From assembly GCA_002422285.1 (NCBI GenBank), contig DIUF01000019.1:8917-72916 (forward strand): 64,000 nt of DNA, in the 5' to 3' direction. Positions 51,950 to 61,123 of this stretch are shown one piece after another. A program made the translations under genes and the position numbers. The notes below the pieces were generated by a model. It saw only the letters and a program-made list of their open reading frames with translations. It ran no database searches and was not told where the DNA came from. The first letter of the stretch is position 1. Each line of letters begins with the position of its first letter. This DNA comes from Flavobacteriales bacterium UBA6165 (GTDB lineage Bacteria; Bacteroidota; Bacteroidia; Flavobacteriales_D; Crocinitomicaceae).

Positions 51950-52641
51950 TATTCAGGTGCTTCAAATTTGAAACCGATACCGTGTACATTGCTCACCACA
52001 ACGCTTTCGTCGTCTGCTAGGTATTTTCTCAATTTGGTGACAAATACATCCAAACTGCGTCCAACAAAGTAGTCGTCCTGACCCCATACGGCGTTAAGAA
52101 CCAACTCACGTGGCAATACTTGATTTCGGTGCTTGCAAAACATGTTCAATATTTCGGCTTCTTTTTTGGTCAGCTTGCGTACTTCATCACCCAAAGTCAA
52201 GGAATAATTGTCGAAATCGAAGTGGTATTTGCCAATTTTGAATTGACTTCCGCCGCGTGTTTCATCGAATTCAACGTTGACGCGTTTGAGCAAAGCCTTG
52301 ACGCGATAAATCAATTCTTCTGTTGAAAATGGCTTCGTCAAATAGTCGTCACAACCCGCCTCAAAACCTTGTATTTTGTCCTCTGTTTCGGATTTCGCTG
52401 AGAGAAATAATATAGGAATTTCTTTGTTCACCTTTCGGATGTCTTTGGCAAGTGAAAAACCATCTTTTTTGGGCATCATCACATCCAGAACACAAATGTG
52501 GTAAACACTTTCGCTATATCTTTTAAACCCTTCCGCTCCATCTGTGGCTAAGGTGACATCAAAATTTTGTGCCTTAAGTTGGTCTGCAATCACAAACCCC
52601 AAATTCACGTCGTCTTCTACCAATAATATTTTTGCCTTCAT
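51949..52641 (-). CDS. response regulator, OmpR type
   Basis: A 230-residue DNA-binding regulator. The receiver (about 1-120) has the acidic pair in LLVEDDVNL, phospho-acceptor Asp in CVLDVMMPKKDG and the conserved Lys in YLTKPFSTEE. The winged-helix domain (about 135-228) includes LTKKEAEILNMFCKHRNQVLPRE and DVFVTKLRKYL. It is similar to RprY of Bacteroides, but the symbol is not certain. It lies 3 bases after its kinase gene and overlaps the exporter by one base. Confidence 0.93.
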   Translation of the reverse strand: MKAKILLVEDDVNLGFVIADQLKAQNFDVTLATDGAEGFKRYSESVYHICVLDVMMPKKDGFSLAKDIRKVNKEIPILFLSAKSETEDKIQGFEAGCDDYLTKPFSTEELIYRVKALLKRVNVEFDETRGGSQFKIGKYHFDFDNYSLTLGDEVRKLTKKEAEILNMFCKHRNQVLPRELVLNAVWGQDDYFVGRSLDVFVTKLRKYLADDESVVVSNVHGIGFKFEAPE

Positions 52642-52644
52642 ATC

Positions 52645-53994
52645 TTATCCTTTATTGATGGGCAAGGTAATCGTAAAAGTGGTTCCTTGACCTAACTGTG
52701 ATTTAACATTAATTTTTCCTTGGTGACTTTCGATGATCAGTTTCACGTAGTAAAGTCCTAATCCAAAACCTTTTACATTGTGCACGTTGCCGGTAGAAAC
52801 GCGGTAGAATTTATCAAAAATCATCTTGATGTTTTCTTTTTTAATACCAATTCCATTGTCTTCAAAGGTAATTTGAATGGCGCTTCCGATATTGCGTGTT
52901 CGAATGGCAATTTTTGGCTCTTTATCACAATATTTAATAGCGTTGTCGAGTAAATTGTGAATCACATTGGAGATGTGCACCTCGTCAGCTTTCAATAGGG
53001 TATTCGCTGCTTGCAAATCCAATTCTATTGTGCCACCTGTTTCACTTTGGTTGAATTCAAAGATATCCGCTGCTTCCTGAATCAGTTCATCAACATCAAA
53101 AATCGAATAATTCAGTTTGATCTGCTCCTTGTCCATTTTGGCAATGTTCAATACGCGCTCAACCTGATTTTCAAGTCGTTTGTTTTCCTTGTAAATGATA
53201 CTGGCATAGCGCTGCAAACGTTCTGGATCTTTAGAGAAATCTTCACGCAACAATGTTTCGCTTGAAAGTCCTATGGTAGAAATAGGTGTTTTCAATTCGT
53301 GGGTCATGTTGTTGATGAAGTCAGTTTTCACTTCACTCAAACGCTTTTGTTTGAAAATGATTGTGAGCGCGTATCCAAAAAAGAGCAGAATGAATCCAAT
53401 AACGGCTAAAAGTGGGAGCCAATACGTGGTATCAGGTGCTTTAACTTCAGTCAGGCTTACTCTTCTAGATGGAAAATACACGATGAAATAATGTCCATCA
53501 AAATCTTTCACTTCAAAATCGAGAATGCCGCTCAATTCAAAAGCTACATCTGTTTGAACAAAACTTCCACTAATAAAATAAAGTGTGTTTCCAATAATCA
53601 AACTATCGCCATAACAATCATATATAGCGTATTGAAAGAGCTCTTTTATGCCCATTTCATAGAATTCACGCTTGATTAATTCTTCTAAGTAAACAGGATG
53701 AATGTTGTCATTTATTTGAACCTGAAAAGCATTATAGTCTCGCTGTTGAACGAATCCATACAAATCAGAGGGGTCATTAATTCTCTTGTGAAATGTTTCT
53801 ACAACATTTGTCAATGCAAGATGCACACGTTCGTTGAATTGCACTACATTCAAACTATCTTGATAGCGCTGAAGCTCAAGTTTGCTGCGCTCAATTGAAA
53901 TTGTGTTTCTTACCCAGAAAACCTGAATGAGCAAAACGCCAATTAAGGAAAAAAGTCCAAGAAGAATTACTGTGTTAAGGTTTTGTAAACGCAC
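52645..53994 (-). CDS. two-component sensor histidine kinase
   Basis: A 449-residue membrane kinase. Two membrane segments (about 8-28 and 190-212) enclose a periplasmic sensor domain without a recognised family. The HisKA domain has phospho-His 232 (NNMTHELKTPISTI), and the HATPase domain has N (NLLDNAIKY), G1 (EDNGIGIKK) and G2 (GFGLGLYY) boxes. The start is a GTG at 53994. The overall design matches RprX-type kinases of Bacteroidota. A -7 box lies 22 bases upstream, which makes this the first gene of the kinase-regulator-exporter operon. Confidence 0.92.
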   Translation of the reverse strand: MRLQNLNTVILLGLFSLIGVLLIQVFWVRNTISIERSKLELQRYQDSLNVVQFNERVHLALTNVVETFHKRINDPSDLYGFVQQRDYNAFQVQINDNIHPVYLEELIKREFYEMGIKELFQYAIYDCYGDSLIIGNTLYFISGSFVQTDVAFELSGILDFEVKDFDGHYFIVYFPSRRVSLTEVKAPDTTYWLPLLAVIGFILLFFGYALTIIFKQKRLSEVKTDFINNMTHELKTPISTIGLSSETLLREDFSKDPERLQRYASIIYKENKRLENQVERVLNIAKMDKEQIKLNYSIFDVDELIQEAADIFEFNQSETGGTIELDLQAANTLLKADEVHISNVIHNLLDNAIKYCDKEPKIAIRTRNIGSAIQITFEDNGIGIKKENIKMIFDKFYRVSTGNVHNVKGFGLGLYYVKLIIESHQGKINVKSQLGQGTTFTITLPINKG

Positions 53995-54016
53995 GAATTT
54001 GTTTTATTAATAAACG

Positions 54017-54024
54017 CAAAGATA
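54017..54024 (-). promoter_or_regulatory. -7 box for the kinase-regulator-exporter operon
   Basis: TATCTTTG followed by C on the minus strand is a full match to TAnnTTTG, 22 bases before the GTG start of the kinase. Confidence 0.6.
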
Positions 54025-54084
54025 AACGCAGTCGAGAAACAACAAAATAAAGTTAACCAGAATTTAACCCTCAGCTGATTTCAA

Positions 54085-54756
54085 TTATCTCAGCCTGCTT
54101 TCAATCCAATCTAAAGCAGGATAGCCAAGTTGATCATTGCGCCAAACATGGATAACTGTATTATCTTTGATATACAGAAAAACAGGAATGACGTTTTCTT
54201 CAATATCGAAACCCATTTCAGGACGACTATTGCCAATTATTGGAACATCTTGTGCTTGTGATAATGCTCTAAAGTTCTTGAAATTCGTTCCATCATCATT
54301 GGGTAGATAAACTACGATGTCTACTTTGCCTCGTTTGTGAAGCACTTGGATTTTATCGCGAACAGCCTCAATACAAAATGGGCAGGATGGAGAGGCCACA
54401 CAAACGAGACCTTCAAAATCGGATTTATAACTTAAAACATCTTGAAGAATTGCGTTGTCGTGATCATAATTAACGTGAACTCCCAACTTATTAAAATCAC
54501 CTTGATATATGGGGTTTGAGGCAAAATAGGCACCTAAGGGGATTGTAAATGCTAAAAATGTCACCCAAAAACGCGGGTGCCCTCGAAGCGTTTTCCAACA
54601 TTGCACAGCTGCTAATAGCGCAAACAAAGCAACCATAATCCAAATGGAAATGTAATGTACAGTCCACGGTAAACTTATGCTCAAACCGAAATCAAAAATC
54701 TGATTTGGAAATATAGATGGAACCAAGGCAACGATATAAAACAATTCTATTCGCAT
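54085..54756 (-). CDS. membrane-anchored thioredoxin-like protein
   Basis: A 223-residue protein. The first ~85 residues contain two or three hydrophobic segments. A thioredoxin-like domain (about 110-223) follows with the active site CPFC in VASPSCPFCIEAVRDK. The DMT-like or DoxX-like membrane part is not clearly assigned. The gene starts 2 bases after the rhodanese gene and so is coupled to it. Thiol-disulphide exchange or thiol transfer at the membrane is inferred. Confidence 0.78.
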   Translation of the reverse strand: MRIELFYIVALVPSIFPNQIFDFGLSISLPWTVHYISIWIMVALFALLAAVQCWKTLRGHPRFWVTFLAFTIPLGAYFASNPIYQGDFNKLGVHVNYDHDNAILQDVLSYKSDFEGLVCVASPSCPFCIEAVRDKIQVLHKRGKVDIVVYLPNDDGTNFKNFRALSQAQDVPIIGNSRPEMGFDIEENVIPVFLYIKDNTVIHVWRNDQLGYPALDWIESRLR

Positions 54757-54758
54757 AT

Positions 54759-55064
54759 TTATTTTGTTTGAACTTGTGTGGTTTGCAACGATGAAAAAGC
54801 GTCTAAACCGCCATCAAGATTTTCAACATTATTGAATCCCATGGAATGTAGGACTTTTGTCATTTTTGCACCACGAGCACCAGATTGGCAGTGGATTATA
54901 ACCAAAATATCACGGGGTATTTCGTCCAATCGATTCAGGATTTCTCCCATGGGTATGTGGCGTCCACCAATGTTATGGTCTTGGTACTCATAATGTTCTC
55001 TGATGTCGATCAACAAATGTTTTTCTTCATTTATTTGAATGTTCAAAATTTGTTCGCAGTTCAT
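54759..55064 (-). CDS. rhodanese-like domain protein
   Basis: A 101-residue single-domain sulfurtransferase. The domain starts IDIREHYEYQDHNIGGRHIPMGEI, and the active-site loop CQSGARG has the persulfide Cys near residue 75. No signal peptide is seen, so it is probably cytoplasmic. It is the first gene of a two-gene operon with a membrane thioredoxin-like protein. It may deliver sulfane sulfur; acceptors are unknown. Confidence 0.9.
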   Translation of the reverse strand: MNCEQILNIQINEEKHLLIDIREHYEYQDHNIGGRHIPMGEILNRLDEIPRDILVIIHCQSGARGAKMTKVLHSMGFNNVENLDGGLDAFSSLQTTQVQTK

Positions 55065-55078
55065 GATAAAATTTTGTT

Positions 55079-55086
55079 CAAAAGTA
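55079..55086 (-). promoter_or_regulatory. -7 box for the rhodanese-thioredoxin operon
   Basis: TACTTTTG on the minus strand matches TAnnTTTG, 14 bases before the rhodanese ATG. On the plus strand TAATTTCG (55097-55104) is a near match for the divergent adhesin gene. Confidence 0.55.
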
Positions 55087-55129
55087 GAGAAAATATTAAT
55101 TTCGCATTGCTTAATTCCGAAAATCAGTA

Positions 55130-57970
55130 ATGAAACTTAACCTACTTTTTCTAGTAACATTTGTTGTCTATATATCCAGTTTTTCACAAGGGAACTCTCT
55201 TTTCCTTAGTGGTATGACGAATTGGGTAAATGCAGGTAATATTAACGTGACGGGCTCAAATATTACAGTTGAAGCCATGATTCATATGACAGGTGTTTCT
55301 GACAACATTGTATCCAAGCATACAGATCCTACCAACACAAATTATCTCTTACGTCCGCAGTCTTTTGAAATAACTACCAGCACTGGTTATGCATTCTTAT
55401 CAAATCCATTGGTATTGCAGCAAGGTGTAACTTATCATATTGCAGCAACATACAACGGATCAATGATGCGTTTTTACGTAAATGGATGTTTGACAGCAGA
55501 GCAACCTTGGTCTGGGACTTTGGTTACCAATTCATTTTCAACAGCTATTGGACAACAGTCCAACTGCCAATGTGAGCAGTTCACCGGCTTTTTAGACGAG
55601 GTTAGGATTTGGAATGTGGCAAGAACTGAATTGCAAATTAGGAATAACATGTATAATATAGCCAATCCAGCTTTGCAATTCAATTTGTTGGCGTATTTTA
55701 AATTTCAAAACAACTACAATAATTTGGCAAACTTTCCGCCTGCGGTTACTCAGGTGGGCACGCCTCAGCTCCAACCAATTCCATATCCATATCCAAGTGC
55801 TTTGGCTTTAAGTCACACCGGGTCGAATGTGATTTGCAATAACTCGCTTACAGGAGCAATAGATTTGGATGCCAGTGGGGGATATGAGCCCTATGAATAT
55901 TCCATCGATGGGACTACTTTTCAATCTTCTCCAACATTTCCTGATTTGGCGTCTGGCACATACACGGTTTATGTGCGATCAAATCCCAATTGTGTGGCGA
56001 GTGCAACAAGAATCATACAAAATAAACCACCGATCAATTTGAATTTGAATGTTCAGAACATTTCATGTAATGGGCTTACTGATGGTTCAGCCAGCGTCAG
56101 TCCAACAGGAGGAAATGGACCTGCATTCTCTGTGGAATGGTCAAACGGGGCAACTGGGATTGCAATCTCAGGTTTAAGTCCAGGCTCTTATGCAGTAACC
56201 GTGCGTGACAGTTGCAGGATGGCTGGTAATGAATTGGTTGAAAATGGGCACTTTGAGCAAGGACCGGTTGGATTCACCTCAGATTACAACAACTGTATAA
56301 ATTGCGTTGGAACAATTGGAGGTGAATTGTTTGAGAACCAGTTTGTTGTTGGTGTGAATGCCAATCACCATCACCAAGGTTTTCAAGGTGTAGGCCAGGG
56401 CGCAGCTGGTAATTTCATGATGGTGAATGGTAGTTCACAGTCCAATACCAACGTATGGTGTCAAACCATAAGTGTTGAGCCTAACACTTATTACGAGTTT
56501 TCAGCTTGGGTAGCTTCAATTTTTGCGCAATCTCCAGCTCAATTGCAGTTTCAAGCTAATGGAGTGCTTTTGGGACCTGTTTTCACAGCACCTTCCTCAG
56601 TAAATCTTTGGAACCAGTTTTTCTCGGTTTGGTTTTCTGGATCGAATACTGCGGTAACCATTTGTATCATTAATCAAAATACAGCAATAGCTGGAAACGA
56701 TTTTGGCTTGGATAATATTTCATTTAAAGCTTGCTTGTCTTGTGAAGTGACAGAAGAATTTACTATTGCTGAACCAACGATTTTAACCGCAAGCGCCACT
56801 TCACAAAATGCTGTTTGTGGAACAAATACAGGTTCCATAAGTGTTACAGCCAATGGTGGAACTCCAAATTATACATACAGCATCGACGGAATCACTTTTT
56901 CTTCAAATAGCACTATCTCTAATCTAGCTCCTGGAAATTACTCGGTAACAGTTCAAGATGCCGGCAATTGTACTACATCGTTTTCAATAGAGGTAGTTGA
57001 TAACCAAGATGTTACTGTTGACGCAGGTGATGACGTGAATGTCTGTGAAGGTCAGTTAGTCACTCTAAACGCAACGGGTTCGCCAGGCTTTGTTTGGTCG
57101 GATAATATTTCAAACAATGAGCCTTTTTTACCTAATTTTTCACAGTATTATTACGTCGAAGTCAATCTTGGTCCTGCGTGCTATGCAATCGATTCCGTTT
57201 TTATTAATATATGGCCACTACCGACTGTTTTTGCTGGTGATGATATTATTGTTTGTTCTGGCATTCCAATTGAACTGAATGCAAGTGGAGCGAACACTTA
57301 CGTTTGGTCGAATGGTAGCTCAAATGGACAAGAATTTCTGCCAACTTTGGGATCAGTCATGCTTACAGTTATTGGAACAGACCTAAACGGGTGCTCAAAT
57401 AGCGATCAATTAAACTTAACGGTGAATCAGTCACCCGAACTGAGCATGACTGCAAATCCAGTTTCAGGTTTTGTGCCGCTTAGTGTTGAATTTACAAATT
57501 CTACTATTGGTGCATTTAATTTCAATTTAACTTATGGTGAGGGAACTCCATTTCCTTGGACAACGACAACGAGTTCTTATACTTATAATGTAAATGGTCT
57601 TTATTGGGCTGTTTTGTCTGCAGAGGCCAATGGATGTGTAGGGTCAGATTCGATACTTATTAATGTGTTTAGTCCAATTTTTAATTTTGAGGTCCCGAAT
57701 GTTTTTACTCCAGATGGTAATGATGTAAATCCTTATTTTCAGCTGACACAACCTTCAGGATTTGACCAATTGGAGAGATTTGAAATATTGATTTTTAACA
57801 GATGGGGGCAGTTGATACAAACATTTGATCAATATAATTTTCAATGGGATGGTAACGACTTTAACGATAATGCTGTTCCAGAAGGCGTTTATTTTTATAA
57901 GATTCATTATAAACTAATCGAAAGCCCAGAGGAAATTTTACATGGATTTGTACATGTGGTATTGAAGTGA
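55130..57970 (+). CDS. large modular T9SS type B surface protein (LamG/SprB-like)
   Basis: A 946-residue exported protein. A signal peptide (about 1-20) is followed by a LamG/concanavalin-like domain (about 25-215). SprB-like repeat units follow, each with the pattern ...GGxxPYxYSIDGxxFxxxxxxxxLxxGxYxVxVxD... (near 240-300, 310-365 and 560-630). A jelly-roll carbohydrate-binding-like domain lies between them at about 370-545, starting NELVENGHFEQG. PKD/Ig-like repeats lie at about 640-840. The end is the gliding-motility-associated C-terminal domain (VPNVFTPDGNDVNPYF to HGFVHVVLK). It is secreted through the type IX system and probably works as an adhesin. A role in gliding is possible but not shown. 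Confidence 0.9.
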   Translation: MKLNLLFLVTFVVYISSFSQGNSLFLSGMTNWVNAGNINVTGSNITVEAMIHMTGVSDNIVSKHTDPTNTNYLLRPQSFEITTSTGYAFLSNPLVLQQGVTYHIAATYNGSMMRFYVNGCLTAEQPWSGTLVTNSFSTAIGQQSNCQCEQFTGFLDEVRIWNVARTELQIRNNMYNIANPALQFNLLAYFKFQNNYNNLANFPPAVTQVGTPQLQPIPYPYPSALALSHTGSNVICNNSLTGAIDLDASGGYEPYEYSIDGTTFQSSPTFPDLASGTYTVYVRSNPNCVASATRIIQNKPPINLNLNVQNISCNGLTDGSASVSPTGGNGPAFSVEWSNGATGIAISGLSPGSYAVTVRDSCRMAGNELVENGHFEQGPVGFTSDYNNCINCVGTIGGELFENQFVVGVNANHHHQGFQGVGQGAAGNFMMVNGSSQSNTNVWCQTISVEPNTYYEFSAWVASIFAQSPAQLQFQANGVLLGPVFTAPSSVNLWNQFFSVWFSGSNTAVTICIINQNTAIAGNDFGLDNISFKACLSCEVTEEFTIAEPTILTASATSQNAVCGTNTGSISVTANGGTPNYTYSIDGITFSSNSTISNLAPGNYSVTVQDAGNCTTSFSIEVVDNQDVTVDAGDDVNVCEGQLVTLNATGSPGFVWSDNISNNEPFLPNFSQYYYVEVNLGPACYAIDSVFINIWPLPTVFAGDDIIVCSGIPIELNASGANTYVWSNGSSNGQEFLPTLGSVMLTVIGTDLNGCSNSDQLNLTVNQSPELSMTANPVSGFVPLSVEFTNSTIGAFNFNLTYGEGTPFPWTTTTSSYTYNVNGLYWAVLSAEANGCVGSDSILINVFSPIFNFEVPNVFTPDGNDVNPYFQLTQPSGFDQLERFEILIFNRWGQLIQTFDQYNFQWDGNDFNDNAVPEGVYFYKIHYKLIESPEEILHGFVHVVLK

Positions 57971-58220
57971 TCTTCAAAATAAGCCTTCCAGTCTTTTTTG
58001 TTTATTTGTATTTCTTCCATACACATAGATTAAATGTATTTGATCCATGTGGTATAACCAGATTTCCGATGTGATTTTTTTTTTGATTGAGGCTACAATC
58101 GAATACATGTATGTCCTCTGCCTCTTACAGTTGGTATTATCTATGCACAAGTAAACGTCAGAATGGGATTATTTAAACTTTTTTAAAATCTCAGATATGA
58201 TATCACAATCGACAATTCCT

Positions 58221-58228
58221 TACATTTG
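58221..58228 (+). promoter_or_regulatory. -7 box for the dehydrogenase-like gene
   Basis: TACATTTG followed by C matches TAnnTTTG, 21 bases before the ATG at 58250. The rest of the 280-base gap after the adhesin holds only an ATACATGTAT palindrome and a T-run. Confidence 0.6.
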
Positions 58229-58249
58229 CACCACTTCGAAACAAACTTC

Positions 58250-59482
58250 ATGTCAACAATCAAAATAGGGATTATTAGAGAGGGTAAAACACCCCCAGAC
58301 AAAAGAGTTCCGCTAACGCCCAATCAATGTGTTGAGTTACAAAAGCGCTTTCCTCATGTAAAAGTGTTGGTGCAGCCCAGTGAAATTCGAGCAATTCAAG
58401 ATTCAGAATATGCGGATTTTGGTATCGAATTGTCTGCTGATATGTCACAGTGCGACATTTTAATCGGTGTTAAAGAAGTACCAATTCATGAGTTGATTCC
58501 TAACAAAACCTATTTGTTTTTCTCGCATACTTTCAAAAAGCAACCCTACAATCGTGATCTTTTGCGTGCTGTATTGAACAATAAAATTCGCTTGATTGAT
58601 TATGAGGTTTTGAAGGATGCAGAAGGACAAAGATTAATCGGTTTCGGTCGATGGGCAGGTATTGTTGGGGTTTACAACAGTTTCTTGACCTATGGATTGA
58701 AAACAAAAACTTTCGACTTAAAACCAGCGCATCAATGCTTTGATAGGAAGGAGATGGAATCCGAATTGTCAAAAGTGAAATTGGCGAGCGATTTTAAACT
58801 TGTTCTTACAGGATGGGGCAGAGTTGGACTAGGCGCTCGTGAAGTATTGCAATTATTGCCAATCAAAGAAGTGAGTCCAGAAGATTTCTTGAACGAGAAA
58901 TTCGATGAAGCCGTTTTTACGCAATTGGAAGTAGGGGATTACAACGCGCTGCCTGATGGCTCGCCTTTTGTGAAAGAGGACTTTTATCGTGATGCAACTG
59001 CTTATATCTCCACGTTTCCGAGATATTTGTCAGCAGCAGACATGTATATCGCTTGTCATTATTATTCAAATGACGCACCATTTTTAGCCACTAGAAATGA
59101 TTTCAAAAACCCAAACATCAGCGTGAAAGTTGTTGGAGATGTTTCTGCTGATATTGATGGTCCCGTGGCTTGTACCATCCGCCCGTCGAAGATTAGTGAT
59201 CCGATTTATGGTTACGACCCACAATCAGAATCAGAAGTTGATTATAGGTTTGACGGGGCTATTGCAGTTATGGCCATTGATAATTTACCTTGTGAATTGC
59301 CACGCGATGCCTCTGATGATTTTGGGAACATGCTCTTAAATAACGTCTTTCCTTTTCTTTTTGGTGGTGCAGACCCAACAGGCGTGATAGAACGCGCAAC
59401 ACAAACGGATTTAACAGGACAACTAACACCAAAATATACATATCTATCTGATTATGTGAATGGTGAAAACTCAATGGTTTAA
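58250..59482 (+). CDS. NAD(P)-dependent oxidoreductase, alanine/saccharopine dehydrogenase family
   Basis: A 410-residue enzyme. The N-terminal AlaDH/PNT domain starts KIGIIREGKTPPDKRVPLTPNQ and contains SHTFKKQPYNRDLL. The NAD-binding domain has a GWGRVGLGAREVL glycine-rich loop near residue 190. The length is between alanine dehydrogenase (about 370) and typical LYS1 saccharopine dehydrogenases, and the family is common in Bacteroidota under the name saccharopine dehydrogenase-like. The ATG at 58250 is preferred; the upstream TTG at 58226 overlaps the -7 box. The reaction, possibly oxidative deamination or saccharopine turnover, is not certain. Confidence 0.82.
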   Translation: MSTIKIGIIREGKTPPDKRVPLTPNQCVELQKRFPHVKVLVQPSEIRAIQDSEYADFGIELSADMSQCDILIGVKEVPIHELIPNKTYLFFSHTFKKQPYNRDLLRAVLNNKIRLIDYEVLKDAEGQRLIGFGRWAGIVGVYNSFLTYGLKTKTFDLKPAHQCFDRKEMESELSKVKLASDFKLVLTGWGRVGLGAREVLQLLPIKEVSPEDFLNEKFDEAVFTQLEVGDYNALPDGSPFVKEDFYRDATAYISTFPRYLSAADMYIACHYYSNDAPFLATRNDFKNPNISVKVVGDVSADIDGPVACTIRPSKISDPIYGYDPQSESEVDYRFDGAIAVMAIDNLPCELPRDASDDFGNMLLNNVFPFLFGGADPTGVIERATQTDLTGQLTPKYTYLSDYVNGENSMV

Positions 59483-59483
59483 G

Positions 59484-60041
59484 ATGAAGTGGATTGGTGA
59501 ACGCGTAAGTGTAGTGGATGGCAAGGATTTAACGACTATCGTAATCTATCCCCAACAAACAACTTGGAAAAGCATGTTGCTTTATGCTTGGTTTAGTATG
59601 TGGACAAGCATTGGTGTTTTGGTGGTTATGCAACTTTTTTATGATTACAAACGCGAGGAAAAGTTGATGCTTTTTGTGTTTTTGATGTTTTGGGTTTATT
59701 TCTTTGTGCGCATCGGTAGAGCCGTTATCTGGCAAGCAAGGGGCAAAGAACTTATGAAAATCAACGACCAAGCATTTGTGCTGAAACGATCCGTTTTTGG
59801 TTATGGTAAAGCCAAAGAATATTTCTTTGAAAACATCAAGAAAATCCGGGTTCACGAGCCCAAATCGAATAGCTTCGAAGAGTTTTTTCAGAATTCATAT
59901 TTCGTTGTAGGTGGCGAAAGAATTGTATTTACCTATGCTGGCGATGACATCAAATTTGCTAGAAAACTCAACGAAAAAGATACAAAGCTGCTTTTTCAGT
60001 TCATCACCAAACAAATTGAGCAAAGGATGAGGAAGAGGTGA
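59484..60041 (+). CDS. membrane protein of unknown function
   Basis: A 185-residue protein with two hydrophobic segments (about 25-47 and 52-75) and a positively charged C-terminal part rich in Lys and Glu. No family is recognised; it resembles small PH-domain-like membrane proteins in outline. I use the ATG at 59484, right after the TAA of the dehydrogenase gene; an ATG at 59460 would overlap that gene by 23 bases. It is likely cotranscribed with that gene. Confidence 0.7.
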   Translation: MKWIGERVSVVDGKDLTTIVIYPQQTTWKSMLLYAWFSMWTSIGVLVVMQLFYDYKREEKLMLFVFLMFWVYFFVRIGRAVIWQARGKELMKINDQAFVLKRSVFGYGKAKEYFFENIKKIRVHEPKSNSFEEFFQNSYFVVGGERIVFTYAGDDIKFARKLNEKDTKLLFQFITKQIEQRMRKR

Positions 60042-60148
60042 GCAACGCACATGCTTTAATTGGCATAAAATTTTATTATCCAATTCATATAAAATATAAA
60101 TTTTGTAAATAGAATAGAATACCCATTTTTGCAGCCCAAAATGGAACT

Positions 60149-61111
60149 ATGAATTTCGATTTACTCCTTGAAAACCTAACAAATCCTGCGCTCTTATTTT
60201 TTGTACTAGGTATCATTGCTGTTTCGGTAAAAAGTGACTTAGAAATCCCAGCAAATTCATCGCGTTTTATTTCACTTTATTTACTGTTTGCTATTGGTTT
60301 TAAAGGTGGGCAAGAGCTTTCTCATGAAGCTTTTACATCCGAAATTGCTCTGTCTATGCTTTTTGGCGTATTCTTATCTTGTGCAATTCCACTCTACACA
60401 TTTTTTCTCCTAAAACGAAAACTCAGTGTTTTTGATGCAGGGGCAATTTCGGCTGCTTATGGTTCCGTGAGTGCCGTTACTTTTGTTACAGCTGCATCTT
60501 ATTTGGAGTCGCAGCAGCTTGAATTGCACGGACACATGGTGGCCATAATGGCAATGATGGAATCTCCCGCGATTATTGTTGGATTATTACTCATATCAAT
60601 TTTTAACAAAGACGAAACAGAAGTGATCAAAAAGCGAACTGCCATCAAGCATTCTTTCACAAACGGAAGCGTACTATTGATATTGGGGAGTTTAGTAATC
60701 GGTTTCCTCGCAAATGCCAAACAAGCAGAAGGAATAAAACCATTCACAAATGATTTGTTCAAAGGTTTCTTGGCTATTTTTCTCTTGGATATGGGTATCA
60801 ACAGTGGTCGTCGCTTAAAAGCTTTCTTTTCTTTCGGCGTTTTCCCTTTTCTTTTCGCGGCCTTAATTCCTTTGATTAACGGAATTATAGTTGCGGTTGT
60901 AAGCGGTTTTGTGACAGATGATATTTCTAATCGTTTCATCTTTGCGATTTTGGCCGCCAGTGCATCCTATATTGCGGTGCCAGCAGCCATGAAAATTTCT
61001 GTTCCAAAAGCCAACTCAGGATTGTTTTTGCCTATGGCTTTGGCTATAACATTCCCCATCAACATCACTATTGGAATGCCTATTTATTTTTTGGTAGTGC
61101 AGAATACTTAA
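60149..61111 (+). CDS. sbtA: sodium-dependent bicarbonate transporter (SbtA family)
   Basis: A 320-residue membrane protein with ten hydrophobic segments of the SbtA (DUF897) family, which imports bicarbonate with sodium in cyanobacteria. Characteristic stretches are FKGGQELSHEAF near residue 55 and the GAISAAYGSVSAVTF segment near residue 105. The second half repeats the fold, with LDMGINSGRRL near 212. No SbtB (PII-like) partner gene is seen. In a non-photosynthetic bacterium it would supply bicarbonate for carboxylation reactions. It is convergent with the Fur-family gene, with a 12-base gap. Confidence 0.88.
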   Translation: MNFDLLLENLTNPALLFFVLGIIAVSVKSDLEIPANSSRFISLYLLFAIGFKGGQELSHEAFTSEIALSMLFGVFLSCAIPLYTFFLLKRKLSVFDAGAISAAYGSVSAVTFVTAASYLESQQLELHGHMVAIMAMMESPAIIVGLLLISIFNKDETEVIKKRTAIKHSFTNGSVLLILGSLVIGFLANAKQAEGIKPFTNDLFKGFLAIFLLDMGINSGRRLKAFFSFGVFPFLFAALIPLINGIIVAVVSGFVTDDISNRFIFAILAASASYIAVPAAMKISVPKANSGLFLPMALAITFPINITIGMPIYFLVVQNT

Positions 61112-61123
61112 ACGTATTGCAAA

